DNA of 49,388 bases from the NCBI GenBank assembly GCA_947363605.1, contig CANAQK010000008.1:1-49388 (forward strand), given 5' to 3'. Below, in pieces: positions 1 to 7,283 of this stretch. Numbering within the stretch: position 1 is the first letter of the stretch; every line of letters begins with the position of its first letter. Below the pieces are notes generated by a model. It saw only the letters and a program-made list of their open reading frames with translations. It was not told the DNA's origin and did not search any database. Made by a program: the position numbers and the translations under genes. The stretch comes from an uncultured Clostridia bacterium. Its GTDB lineage: Bacteria; Bacillota; Clostridia; Oscillospirales; Ruminococcaceae.

Positions 1-53
1 ATGCCGCAGTGTTGAAAAGAAGCCAATGCTTCTTTTCAAGTGCGTTGACTATA
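1..53 (+). repeat. R1 element, copy A (right end only, cut by window start)
   Basis: This is the right-hand 53 bp of the R1 repeat. It contains the tail of the GC-rich hairpin, the perfect 12-bp hairpin TTGAAAAGAAGC / GCTTCTTTTCAA with loop CAAT, and the terminal GTTGACTATA. It matches the right end of the full copy at 29217-29397 and is cut by the window boundary. It lies 84 bp upstream of the rubrerythrin start. Confidence 0.9.
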
Positions 54-136
54 AGACTGTATTTTTTTCAGCGGCAGAGAAAAGGCCGGGAATAAAATAA
101 AAATGAAAAAGAAAAAGAAAAAGAAAGAAGGAAACC

Positions 137-682
137 ATGATGGCAAATTTGAAAGGCACCAGAACGGAAGCAAACTTGATGGCAGCTTTTGCAGGGGAAT
201 CCCAGGCAAGAAACAAATATACGTTTTATGCTTCCAAAGCAAAAAAGGACGGTTATGTTCAGATCGCCCAGCTTTTTGAAGAGACGGCAAACAATGAAAA
301 GGAGCACGCGAAAATCTGGTTCAAGCTGCTGCATGACAACGGCATCCCAGATACCGCTGCCAACCTGAAGGATGCTGCCGCAGGGGAAAATTACGAATGG
401 ACCGATATGTACGCAAACTTTGCCAAGGAGGCGAAGGAAGAGGGCTTTGACCAGATTGCTTACCTGTTTGAAGCAGTGGGGAAAATTGAAAAAGAGCATG
501 AGGAGCGTTATCTCAAGCTGCTGGCCAACGTGGAAGGCGGCCTGGTTTTCTCTAAAGAAGGGGATACGGTCTGGCAATGCTCCAACTGCGGGCATATCCA
601 TATCGGCAAGTCGGCCCCGGAGCTCTGCCCGGTTTGTTCGCATCCGAAAGCTTACTTCCAGGTTCTCGCCAAGAATTATTAA
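137..682 (+). CDS. rbr: Rubrerythrin
   Basis: Rubrerythrin is a cytoplasmic non-heme iron peroxidase that reduces hydrogen peroxide in anaerobes, taking electrons through its rubredoxin domain. The 181-aa protein has the classic order. Residues about 8-135 are a ferritin-like four-helix domain with glutamates for the di-iron site (E21 and the two ExxH-type motifs EKEH near 54-57 and 118-121). Residues about 146-181 are a rubredoxin-like domain with CSNC (148-151) and CPVC (164-167) to hold one FeS4 iron. Length is normal. ATG 137 and ATG 140 are adjacent; AAGGAAA just upstream serves either, so the true start could be one codon later. The gene appears monocistronic, with a strong terminator at 751-788. 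No clear -10 box was found between R1 copy A and the gene. Family call is secure. Confidence 0.97.
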   Translation: MMANLKGTRTEANLMAAFAGESQARNKYTFYASKAKKDGYVQIAQLFEETANNEKEHAKIWFKLLHDNGIPDTAANLKDAAAGENYEWTDMYANFAKEAKEEGFDQIAYLFEAVGKIEKEHEERYLKLLANVEGGLVFSKEGDTVWQCSNCGHIHIGKSAPELCPVCSHPKAYFQVLAKNY

Positions 683-750
683 AGGCAGGCCTGCTTCAGA
701 CATGGGAAATTGAAGAAACGGACGGCAGGCAAAGGCTTTGCCGTTCCTGA

Positions 751-788
751 AAGGAACAGACACCTTATAAGGTGTCTGTTCCTTTTTT
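751..788 (+). terminator. Rho-independent terminator of rbr
   Basis: A perfect palindrome (AAGGAACAGACACCTT and its complement) is followed by TTTTTT. A second small hairpin, GGCAAAG/CTTTGCC, precedes it at about 728-742. It ends rbr transcription before the recombinase gene. Confidence 0.9.
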
Positions 789-830
789 ATTTGCGAAAGA
801 CTATATCAAATGACGGAAAGGATTGGGATC

Positions 831-1439
831 ATGGCGTATACATACGGCTATGTCCGGGTTTCAAACCGGGAGCAGCACGAGGACAGGCAGTTGATAAGCC
901 TGATGGATAAAGGGGTGTTGAAGCGGAATATCTATGTGGATAAACAGAGTGGGAAGGACTTTGAACGCCCAAAATATCAGGAGCTGGTGCGGGAAAGGCT
1001 GAAACAGGGGGACTTGCTGATGATAAAAAGCATAGACCGGCTGGGACGGAATTATACGGATATTATCGAGCAGTGGAAGCTGATTACGCGGGAGATCGGC
1101 GCGGATATTATCATTTTGGATATGCCCTTGCTGGATACCACCCAAAACAAGGATCTGCTGGGGACGTTTATCAGTGACCTGGTGCTTCAGATCCTTTCTT
1201 TTATTGCGGAAAACGAGCGGGACAATATCCGGCAGCGGCAGGCGGAGGGAATCCTGGCGGCGCGCCGGAGAGGCGTGCAGTTCGGCCGTCCGCAGGCCCA
1301 GGTTACCCAAGAATTCCTGCTGATCTATACCCGGTGGCAGGAGGGGACGCTCAGTTCGCGGGAGGCCCAGGAGCTTTCGGGGTATGGGCCGGACAAGTTT
1401 TACCGGATGGCGCGTCGGTGCCGGGAGATGGACTTTTAA
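831..1439 (+). CDS. Small serine recombinase (resolvase/invertase family)
   Basis: This 202-aa protein is a site-specific serine recombinase of the resolvase/invertase type, which cuts DNA through a 5'-phosphoserine intermediate. Visible motifs are YGYVRVS near the N-terminus (catalytic Ser in RVS), the DR-LGR-NY segment near residue 75, and ERDNIRQRQAEGI at the start of the long E-helix around residue 135. A short C-terminal helix-turn-helix region (about 160-202, SSREAQELSG) would bind DNA. Start ATG 831 is preferred over an in-frame ATG at 810 because GGAAAGGA precedes 831 at good spacing while 810 has no ribosome binding site. The gene lies directly upstream of R2 copy 1. No obvious res or inversion crossover site is visible next to it, so its substrate is unknown. 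It may be a domesticated resolvase or a remnant of a mobile element. Confidence 0.9.
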   Translation: MAYTYGYVRVSNREQHEDRQLISLMDKGVLKRNIYVDKQSGKDFERPKYQELVRERLKQGDLLMIKSIDRLGRNYTDIIEQWKLITREIGADIIILDMPLLDTTQNKDLLGTFISDLVLQILSFIAENERDNIRQRQAEGILAARRRGVQFGRPQAQVTQEFLLIYTRWQEGTLSSREAQELSGYGPDKFYRMARRCREMDF

Positions 1440-1481
1440 TCGACAGCGCATTGGATCCTGGGCGGTATGAGCTTTTTCTGA

Positions 1482-1897
1482 TTTGTGGGGCTGCGCGCCC
1501 CACGCCCCGCCCTATTTCTTTAGACGCCCAAAGAAATAGGGGAAAGAAATGCGCCAAGGGAGTTCCCTTGGATCCCCGATCATCGTAGGCGACCGGGTTG
1601 CAGGCCATAGGAACCTCTGCTTCCAGGGCATCACAGAAGGCAAGCCTGAAAGCCGTCGCGCGTACAGGCCAGTCCGGAGGAGCACAAGTTGTAAAATGGA
1701 CAGTACTTCCCTTAGGATGGAGCCATAGGAGGTTTGCACAGGAAGATTTCCGTATTTAGGCAGCCTGGGGTAAAAGTGTCCGGGGGGACTGGGGGTGGCC
1801 TCCCTCAGCGGTTTTCTTTTTCCTCCTTTTCTTTGACCGCTCAAAGAAAAGGAGGTGCCAAGCGCGAGGCGGCATGAGCCTCGCATTCTAATGCAGG
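1482..1897 (+). repeat. R2 element, copy 1
   Basis: This is a hairpin-rich repeat of about 415 bp, alignable over its whole length with 23667-24096. It opens with GTGGGGC/GCCCCAC, then CCTATTTCTTT / AAAGAAATAGG, then CCAAGGGA/TCCCTTGG. It closes with CCTCCTTTTCTTTGA / TCAAAGAAAAGGAGG and GCCTCGCATTC. Stem positions that differ from the other copies mostly change on both sides, so pairing is kept. No credible ORF is present. It fills most of the gap between the recombinase and the ABC-F gene. Confidence 0.85.
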
Positions 1898-1953
1898 ACG
1901 AAGCCCTGCCTGCCCGTGCCGCAATCCTGCCAAAACAGCGGCCGGAAACCCTA

Positions 1954-1983
1954 TTGCGTTTTCTCCGGGAGTTGTGTTAAAAT
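1954..1983 (+). promoter_or_regulatory. Putative promoter of the ABC-F gene
   Basis: TTGCGT (1954-1959) and TAAAAT (1978-1983) are separated by 18 bp, about 50 bp upstream of the start. It is a moderate match to sigma-A consensus and lies just beyond the end of R2 copy 1. Confidence 0.45.
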
Positions 1984-2035
1984 AAATAAGTACGATTTTA
2001 TGTGCCCTATCCGGCTGTGCGAAAGGAGGCATTTT

Positions 2036-3943
2036 ATGCTTGCGTCATTGGACCGGGTTGTGAAATATTTCGGCGATAAGTTAATATTGGATGGGGTTTC
2101 TGCCGTGCTGGAGGACAATGACCGGGTTGGCCTGATCGGCGCCAATGGGATCGGGAAATCCACCCTGCTTCATATCCTTTGCGGGAAGCTGGATCCGGAC
2201 GGAGGGGAGGTCGGCGTTTCGGGCGGTGTGCGGATCGGGATGCTGGAGCAGAACAGCGGCCTGTCCCGCGGACGCACGGTTTACGCTGAAATGCAGAGCG
2301 TCTTTGCCGAGGAGCGCACCGTGGAAGCGAAGCTTCGCGAGTTGGAGACGGAGATTTCCGCTTCCCCTGTCCATGACGAGGGGTATAACCGGCTTTGCGA
2401 GGAATATTCCCGCCTGAGCGCCTGGTTTGAAGCGCGGGAAGGATATCAGATGGATGTCCGGATCCGGATGATCCTCAACGGCATGGGATTTGAGGAAAAA
2501 TCCAATGAACTGCCGGTTTCCGCCCTTTCCGGCGGGGAAAAAACCCGGCTGGCCCTGGCCAAGCTGCTGCTGGAGGAGCCCGAGCTGCTGATCCTGGACG
2601 AGCCGACCAACCATCTGGATTTCCGTACCCTGATGTGGCTGGAGGATTATCTTCAAGGCTATCGGGGCGGGCTGCTGGTGGTTTCCCATGACCGTTATTT
2701 CCTGGACAAAATGGTGGGGAAAATCTGGGAGATCGAAAACCGGAAGCTGATTGCCTATAAGGGGAACTATACCAAATATAAACAGCTGCGGGAGGAACGG
2801 ATCCGCCGCGCCCAGAAGGAATACGAGGCGCAGCAGCTCAAAATTTCCGCCATGCGGGAATATGCGGAAAAGAATATCACCCGGGCCTCCACTTCCAATA
2901 TGGCCAAAAGCCGGCTGCATCAGCTGGAAAATATGGACGTTTTGGAAAAGCCTTATGACCGGATCCCAACCCCGCATTTCCAGTTTACCTACAGCCGCCG
3001 CCCGGTGAAGGACGTACTTTCTGTCCGGGACCTGAAAATCGAGGTTGGGCTGGGGACAGAGAAGGTTACTCTGTCTGAGGGGCTTACCTTCCAGGTTCAG
3101 CGGGGGGAAAAGGTCGCCCTGATCGGGCCGAATGGCGTCGGGAAATCCACCCTGCTGAAAGCGCTCCTGGGGATTCAGCCTCAGGAGGGGGATATCCTCT
3201 GGGGGGCGAATGTCCAAACGGGTTATTATGAGCAGGAAAACCGCACCCTCAACCGGGAGCAAACCGCCCTGGAGGAGCTTTGGGGGCGGCATCCCATCGC
3301 GCCGGAATACCAGATCCGGGGTGTGCTGGGGCAGGTGCTGATTACGGGGGACAATTCCTTTAAGAAAATCGGCGTGCTTTCCGGCGGGGAGCGGGCGCGG
3401 GTTGCGCTGGCTGTTTTGATGATGGAACACGCCAACACCTTGATCCTGGACGAGCCGACCAACCATCTTGACCTCCAAAGTAAGGAGGAGCTGGAGAAAA
3501 GCCTGGTCGAATTTGACGGGACGCTGATTTTCGTTTCTCACGACCGTTATTTCCTCAATACCATCCCGACTAAAATCATTGCGCTTTCCCCGGACGGGCT
3601 GACTGTGACGAATGGGAATTTCAATGATTATCTTGCTGAACAGCAGAAGCAGGAGGCTGCCGCGGCCCCTCCGGAAAAACCGGAGAAAAAAGAAACTACT
3701 TCCTTCTACCGCTCCAAGCAGGCCCGGGCGGAGCAGGCGAAACGCCGGGCGCGGCTTGCCCGGCTGGAGGAGGAGATCACGGCTTCGGAATCCCGGATTT
3801 CGGAGCTGGAGGCCGCGATTGCGGATCCGGAAACCGGCGCGGACTATGAGCGGCTGACCGCGCTCTGCGCCGAGCTTGAGGAAACCCGCGCCGCGCATGA
3901 GGCGGCTTTCCTGGAATGGGCGGAGCTTTCTGAAGAGGAATAA
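2036..3943 (+). CDS. ABC-F family ATPase (ribosome-associated, Uup/YdiF-like)
   Basis: This 635-aa cytoplasmic protein has two ABC ATPase domains and no membrane segments, the layout of ABC-F proteins. These act on the ribosomal E site, for example in translation rescue or antibiotic protection. Domain 1 has Walker A GANGIGKST (35-43), signature LSGGEKTRLALAK and Walker B LLILDEPTNHLD. Domain 2 has GPNGVGKST, LSGGERARVALAV and TLILDEPTNHLD. The linker between them is charged and helical (EERIRRAQKEYEAQQ...), and a C-terminal coiled coil (about 545-635) is rich in Glu/Arg/Ala, as in Uup- and YdiF-type members. Start ATG 2036 is chosen for its strong GAAAGGAGG site 6 bp upstream; the open frame extends to 1916 but lacks a start signal there. 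Whether it is a housekeeping or resistance type cannot be told from sequence alone. Confidence 0.93.
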   Translation: MLASLDRVVKYFGDKLILDGVSAVLEDNDRVGLIGANGIGKSTLLHILCGKLDPDGGEVGVSGGVRIGMLEQNSGLSRGRTVYAEMQSVFAEERTVEAKLRELETEISASPVHDEGYNRLCEEYSRLSAWFEAREGYQMDVRIRMILNGMGFEEKSNELPVSALSGGEKTRLALAKLLLEEPELLILDEPTNHLDFRTLMWLEDYLQGYRGGLLVVSHDRYFLDKMVGKIWEIENRKLIAYKGNYTKYKQLREERIRRAQKEYEAQQLKISAMREYAEKNITRASTSNMAKSRLHQLENMDVLEKPYDRIPTPHFQFTYSRRPVKDVLSVRDLKIEVGLGTEKVTLSEGLTFQVQRGEKVALIGPNGVGKSTLLKALLGIQPQEGDILWGANVQTGYYEQENRTLNREQTALEELWGRHPIAPEYQIRGVLGQVLITGDNSFKKIGVLSGGERARVALAVLMMEHANTLILDEPTNHLDLQSKEELEKSLVEFDGTLIFVSHDRYFLNTIPTKIIALSPDGLTVTNGNFNDYLAEQQKQEAAAAPPEKPEKKETTSFYRSKQARAEQAKRRARLARLEEEITASESRISELEAAIADPETGADYERLTALCAELEETRAAHEAAFLEWAELSEEE

Positions 3944-3975
3944 CCGGGCTTTTTCTGCTTCTGTACGGAAAAAGT

Positions 3976-4005
3976 TTGACAATTCTTTGCCTGTTGGGGT
4001 ATACT
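3976..4005 (+). promoter_or_regulatory. Promoter of the LiaF-like gene
   Basis: TTGACA (3976-3981) and TATACT (4000-4005) are 18 bp apart, about 60 bp upstream of ATG 4066. Near-consensus sigma-A promoter. Confidence 0.7.
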
Positions 4006-4065
4006 GAAAGAAAACCCGACACCAAAACGGATGTGCGCCTGTTCAGCAGAAAGGACGGCTTTGAC

Positions 4066-4845
4066 ATGAAACGTAATATCACCCCGCTTTTATTTGGACT
4101 TTGCCTGATTGCAGTGGGCTTCGGTTATTTAGGCACCCTGCTTTTCCATTGGGAATTCAACCTCTTTTTTGACGGTTGGTGGACCTTATTCCTGATTATT
4201 CCGGGGGTGGCGGGGCTGCTTTCCAACGGCCCTCAGACCCTGAACATTTCCCTGCTGCTGGTCGGCTCGCTGCTTCTTTTGCGGGAGCAGGAGGTGCTGA
4301 CCTCCCATGACAGCTGGGTAATTGTGGTCAGTGTGCTGATCCTGATTGCCGGCATAAGCCTGCTGGTCGGTTTCTTCCGCAAGCCGAAGGCTGCCCCGCA
4401 GGGATGGTATCAGCCGCCATATACGTCGGCTTACACAGCGAACAGCGCGGGACCTGCCGGTGCCCCGGCTTATGGGGCAGGGCAGAAAGCCGCGTACGCC
4501 CACCCCTTTGACCATCGGGATTATCCGAAATATACGGCTGTGATGACGGGGATCAACGCCCGCTGTGATGCCCAGGATCTGGCCGGTTTGGAGGCCACGG
4601 CGGTGCTGGGCGGCATTGACCTGGATCTTCGCACAGCCGTGATCCAGCGGGATATTACGATTACTTTGACGGCCGTGCTGGGTGGGATCGATGTTTTTCT
4701 CCCCCAGAACATCCGGATCCAGCTGATCCGGAACGATGTCCTGGGTGGGACGGACTGTAAAGCCGCGGTGCTGGGGCCGGAAAGTGGCGCGCCGATGGTT
4801 ACGCTGGTCTGCCGCTCCTGCCTGGGCGGAATTGAGATTAAATAA
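4066..4845 (+). CDS. LiaF-like membrane protein (cell-envelope stress family)
   Basis: This is a 259-aa membrane protein. Residues about 5-105 form four hydrophobic segments of the kind seen in the LiaI/LiaF-type N-terminal domain. A Pro/Ala/Gly/Tyr-rich linker (about 108-145) follows. The C-terminal domain (about 155-259) is a beta-rich LiaF-like region with four repeated glycine pairs: AVLGGIDLDL, AVLGGIDVFL, DVLGGTDCKA and CLGGIEIK. In Bacillus, LiaF restrains the LiaSR two-component system, but no sensor kinase or regulator gene is adjacent here, so a role in LiaSR control is inference only. Start ATG 4066 is chosen for AAAGGA upstream and because the first membrane helix follows at once. 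It has its own promoter (3976-4005) and seems monocistronic. Confidence 0.82.
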   Translation: MKRNITPLLFGLCLIAVGFGYLGTLLFHWEFNLFFDGWWTLFLIIPGVAGLLSNGPQTLNISLLLVGSLLLLREQEVLTSHDSWVIVVSVLILIAGISLLVGFFRKPKAAPQGWYQPPYTSAYTANSAGPAGAPAYGAGQKAAYAHPFDHRDYPKYTAVMTGINARCDAQDLAGLEATAVLGGIDLDLRTAVIQRDITITLTAVLGGIDVFLPQNIRIQLIRNDVLGGTDCKAAVLGPESGAPMVTLVCRSCLGGIEIK

Positions 4846-4874
4846 CAATCTGGAATGACAAAAGAACCCTGTAA

Positions 4875-4912
4875 GGGCGGCACAAAGATACTGTATGTAT
4901 CAAATGCCGCCC
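4875..4912 (+). other. Two-part hairpin downstream of the LiaF-like gene
   Basis: GGGCGGCA/TGCCGCCC encloses a second stem GATAC/GTATC with small internal loops. There is no T-tract, so it is not a standard intrinsic terminator. It lies 30 bp after the stop codon and 10 bp before R4 copy 1. Confidence 0.6.
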
Positions 4913-4921
4913 GTCGTTCTG

Positions 4922-5083
4922 AGAACCTGTATTCATAACTGGGGATGCCGGACGGCCGAGAGATTTTCCCGGCAGATAAGGCGATTTTTTGCAGGCGTAC
5001 TGGCGTATGGCAAGAAAAATGAACGCAGTATGCCAGGAAAAGGCCCGGCCAGACGGCGTTTTCCGGTTGTGAATACAGGTTCT
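4922..5083. repeat. R4 MITE-like element, copy 1 (long imperfect palindrome)
   Basis: This 162-bp element is bounded by inverted repeats AGAACCTGTATTCATAAC and, on the other strand, AGAACCTGTATTCACAAC. The inner sequence is also an imperfect palindrome up to a short centre near 5000 (GTAC..GTAT), so one strand could fold into a single hairpin of about 75 bp. The ends resemble those of R4 copies 2 and 3, and the lengths agree (162, 160, 163 bp). No ORF. It separates the LiaF-like and parE-like genes. Confidence 0.8.
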
Positions 5084-5122
5084 GCATACAGGACGGCTGA
5101 ATAAAGGAAAGGATGGATGTGC

Positions 5123-7120
5123 ATGGCAAAAAAGGCAGCGAACGATTATGGAAATGATAGTATTTCCTCCCTGAAGGGTGCGGACCGGGTCCGCCGCCGT
5201 CCTGCTGTCATTTTCGGATCGGACGGGCTGGAGGGGTGCGAGCATTCCGCCTTCGAAATCCTTTCAAACTCGATTGATGAGGCCCGGCAGGGCTGCGGCA
5301 ACCGGATTATCGTTACCCGCTATGCCGATTGTTCGATTGAGGTGCAGGATTTCGGACGGGGCTGCCCGGTGGACTGGAATGAAAGCGAGCAGCGGTATAA
5401 CTGGGAGCTGGTTTACTGTGAGCTGTACGCCGGCGGGAAATACAATACCAACGAAGGGGAAAGCTACGAATATTCCCTGGGCCTGAACGGGCTGGGTGCC
5501 TGTGCAACCCAGTATTCCTCAGAATATATGGATGTGGAGGTCTTTCGGGACGGCTTCCAGTATAACCTGCATTTTGAAAAGGGAGAGTTGGTCGGGGAGT
5601 TCCAGAAAAAACCGGCCTCCCGCAAAGCAACAGGGTCCCGGCACCGCTGGCGTCCGGATCTGGAGGTCTTTACAGATATTGCGATTCCGGCGGAGTGGTT
5701 TGAGGATATGATCAAACGCCAGGCGATTGTCAACCAGGGGCTGGTCTTTGAATTCCGGAACGAAACCGAGGAGGGCATGGTCACCAAGGAATTCGTTTAT
5801 ACAAATGGGATTGCCGACTATGTCCGGGAGCTGGCCGGGGATACGGCGATGACGACCCCCCAGCTTTGGGAAACAGAGCGCCGGGGGCGTGACCGGGAGG
5901 ATAAGCCGGAGTACAAGGTCAAGCTGGCCTGTGCATTGGTTTTTTCCAATCGGGTTCGGCTGCTGGAGTATTATCATAATTCCAGCTGGCTGGAATATGG
6001 CGGCGTCCCGGATAAAGCCGTCCGGCAGGCGTTTGTTTCCCAATTGGACGCTTATTTGAAACAGAACGGAAAATATTTGAAGGGTGAAGGCAAGATCAAT
6101 TTTACAGATGTGGAGGACTGTCTGATCCTGGTTTCCTCCTCCTTCTCTACCCAGACCTCCTATGAAAACCAGACCAAGAAGTCCATCAACAATAAATTTA
6201 TTTATGAAGCCATGACGGAATTCCTCAAGCATCAGCTCGAGGTGTATTTCCTGGAAAACCCGGATGAGGCGGCGCGGATTGCCGAACAGGTGCTGGTCAA
6301 TAAGCGTTCCCGCGAGAATGCGGAGAAAACCCGGCTCAACCTGAAAAAGAAGCTGGCCGGGACCCTTGATATATCCAACCGGGTGCAGAAGTTTGTGGAC
6401 TGCCGCACGAAGGATCTTTCCCGGCGGGAGGTCTATATCGTGGAGGGGGATTCGGCGCTCGGCTCCTGCAAGCAGGGCCGCGACGCGGAGTTCCAGGCGA
6501 TTATCCCGCTCCGCGGGAAGATTTTGAACTGCCTGAAAGCGGAATACGGGAAAATCTTCAAGAATGAGATTATCACCGATCTGATTAAGGTCCTGGGCTG
6601 CGGGGTAGAGGTCAACGCCAAGGCGAACCGGGAGCTTTCCAGCTTTGATCTGTCCGGGCTGCGCTGGAGCAAGGTCATTATCTGTACGGATGCCGATGTG
6701 GACGGGTTCCATATCCGCACCCAGGTGCTGACCATGCTCTACCGGCTGACCCCAACCCTGATTGAGCAGGGATATGTGTATATCGCGGAGTCCCCGTTGT
6801 TCGAGATTACGGTGAAGGAAAAGTCCGGCGAAAAGACTTATTTTGCCTATACCGAACAGGAAAAAGCAGAAATTCTGAAAAAAATCGATGGGAAAAAATA
6901 CACGATCCAGCGCTCCAAGGGTCTGGGCGAAAACGAAGCAGACATGATGTGGCTGACAACCATGAACCCTGAAACCCGCCGGCTGATCAAGGTTACGCCG
7001 GAAGGCGCGGAGGAAACCTCCCGGATGTTCGACCTGCTGCTGGGGGACAACCTTCAGGGCCGGAAGGACTTTATTGCGGACAACGGGCAGGCTTACCTGG
7101 AGCTGGCAGATATTTCCTGA
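5123..7120 (+). CDS. parE: Type IIA DNA topoisomerase subunit B (ParE/GyrB-like)
   Basis: This 665-aa protein is the ATPase/TOPRIM subunit of a type IIA topoisomerase, which passes one duplex through another and would act with the ParC-like product downstream. The N-terminal GHKL ATPase has EILSNSIDEA (N box), DFGRGCPVD (G1) and LGLNGLGACATQYSS (G2); G2 is divergent from the usual GLHGVGAS form. The TOPRIM domain has YIVEGDSALGS, IPLRGKILN and CTDADVDGFHIRTQ, and the C-terminal region has the family block RSKGLGENEADMM. Length matches ParE (about 640-670). ATG 5117 and ATG 5123 are in frame; AAAGGAAAGG upstream fits both, and MAKK at 5123 is the commoner family start. The divergent motifs suggest a clostridial paralogue rather than the dnaA-linked gyrase. 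A divergent R1 repeat begins one base after the stop codon. Confidence 0.9.
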   Translation: MAKKAANDYGNDSISSLKGADRVRRRPAVIFGSDGLEGCEHSAFEILSNSIDEARQGCGNRIIVTRYADCSIEVQDFGRGCPVDWNESEQRYNWELVYCELYAGGKYNTNEGESYEYSLGLNGLGACATQYSSEYMDVEVFRDGFQYNLHFEKGELVGEFQKKPASRKATGSRHRWRPDLEVFTDIAIPAEWFEDMIKRQAIVNQGLVFEFRNETEEGMVTKEFVYTNGIADYVRELAGDTAMTTPQLWETERRGRDREDKPEYKVKLACALVFSNRVRLLEYYHNSSWLEYGGVPDKAVRQAFVSQLDAYLKQNGKYLKGEGKINFTDVEDCLILVSSSFSTQTSYENQTKKSINNKFIYEAMTEFLKHQLEVYFLENPDEAARIAEQVLVNKRSRENAEKTRLNLKKKLAGTLDISNRVQKFVDCRTKDLSRREVYIVEGDSALGSCKQGRDAEFQAIIPLRGKILNCLKAEYGKIFKNEIITDLIKVLGCGVEVNAKANRELSSFDLSGLRWSKVIICTDADVDGFHIRTQVLTMLYRLTPTLIEQGYVYIAESPLFEITVKEKSGEKTYFAYTEQEKAEILKKIDGKKYTIQRSKGLGENEADMMWLTTMNPETRRLIKVTPEGAEETSRMFDLLLGDNLQGRKDFIADNGQAYLELADIS

Positions 7121-7121
7121 T

Positions 7122-7268
7122 CTAGTCAGATCACTTAAAAAACAGTAAAGCTGTTTTTCAGGCGGGCAAAGACCTCCGGCGTGTCAAACACGCCGGATTT
7201 GCCTATGAAATCCAAACCGAGACCGTTTGAAAAGGATCAAAACCTCTTTTCAAGCTGTTTGATGATAG
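7122..7268 (+). repeat. Divergent R1-like element between the parE and parC homologues
   Basis: This 147-bp stretch aligns with the R1 family at both ends. The left end CTAGTCAGATCACTTAAAAA matches TATAGTCGGCACACTTGAAA. The right end TTTTCAAGCTGTTTGATGAT matches TTTTCAAGCGCGTTGACTAT. Inside are three hairpins: AAAAACAG/CTGTTTTT, CCGGCGTGT/ACACGCCGG (7176-7196) extended by GGCAAA/TTTGCC, and TTGAAAAG/CTTTTCAA (7227-7253). It begins one base after the parE stop and ends at the parC ribosome binding site. Confidence 0.7.
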
Positions 7269-7283
7269 AAAGGCGGCGCATTC

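Noticed and set aside
45-73. Outward promoter from R1 driving rbr (TTGACT at 45-50).
   Set aside because: TTGACT is part of the R1 end, but no acceptable -10 box occurs 16-18 bp downstream.
1482-1897. CRISPR array or ORF in the R2 repeat.
   Set aside because: The hairpins are different from each other and not regularly spaced, with no direct repeats and spacers; open frames there are not conserved between R2 copies.
831-1897. Integrative element made of the serine recombinase plus R2.
   Set aside because: Other R2 copies have no recombinase nearby, no attachment-site repeats were found, and no cargo genes are present.
2081-3982. Long open frame on the minus strand opposite the ABC-F gene (about 630 codons).
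   Set aside because: It is the antisense of a clear ABC-F gene, has no ribosome site and no family features. High GC at third positions keeps opposite frames open; the same holds for long antisense frames over parE, the mannosidase and the binding-protein genes.
4875-4912. Riboswitch or intrinsic terminator before the parE-like gene.
   Set aside because: The hairpin has no T-tract and no known aptamer features; it was listed only as a hairpin.
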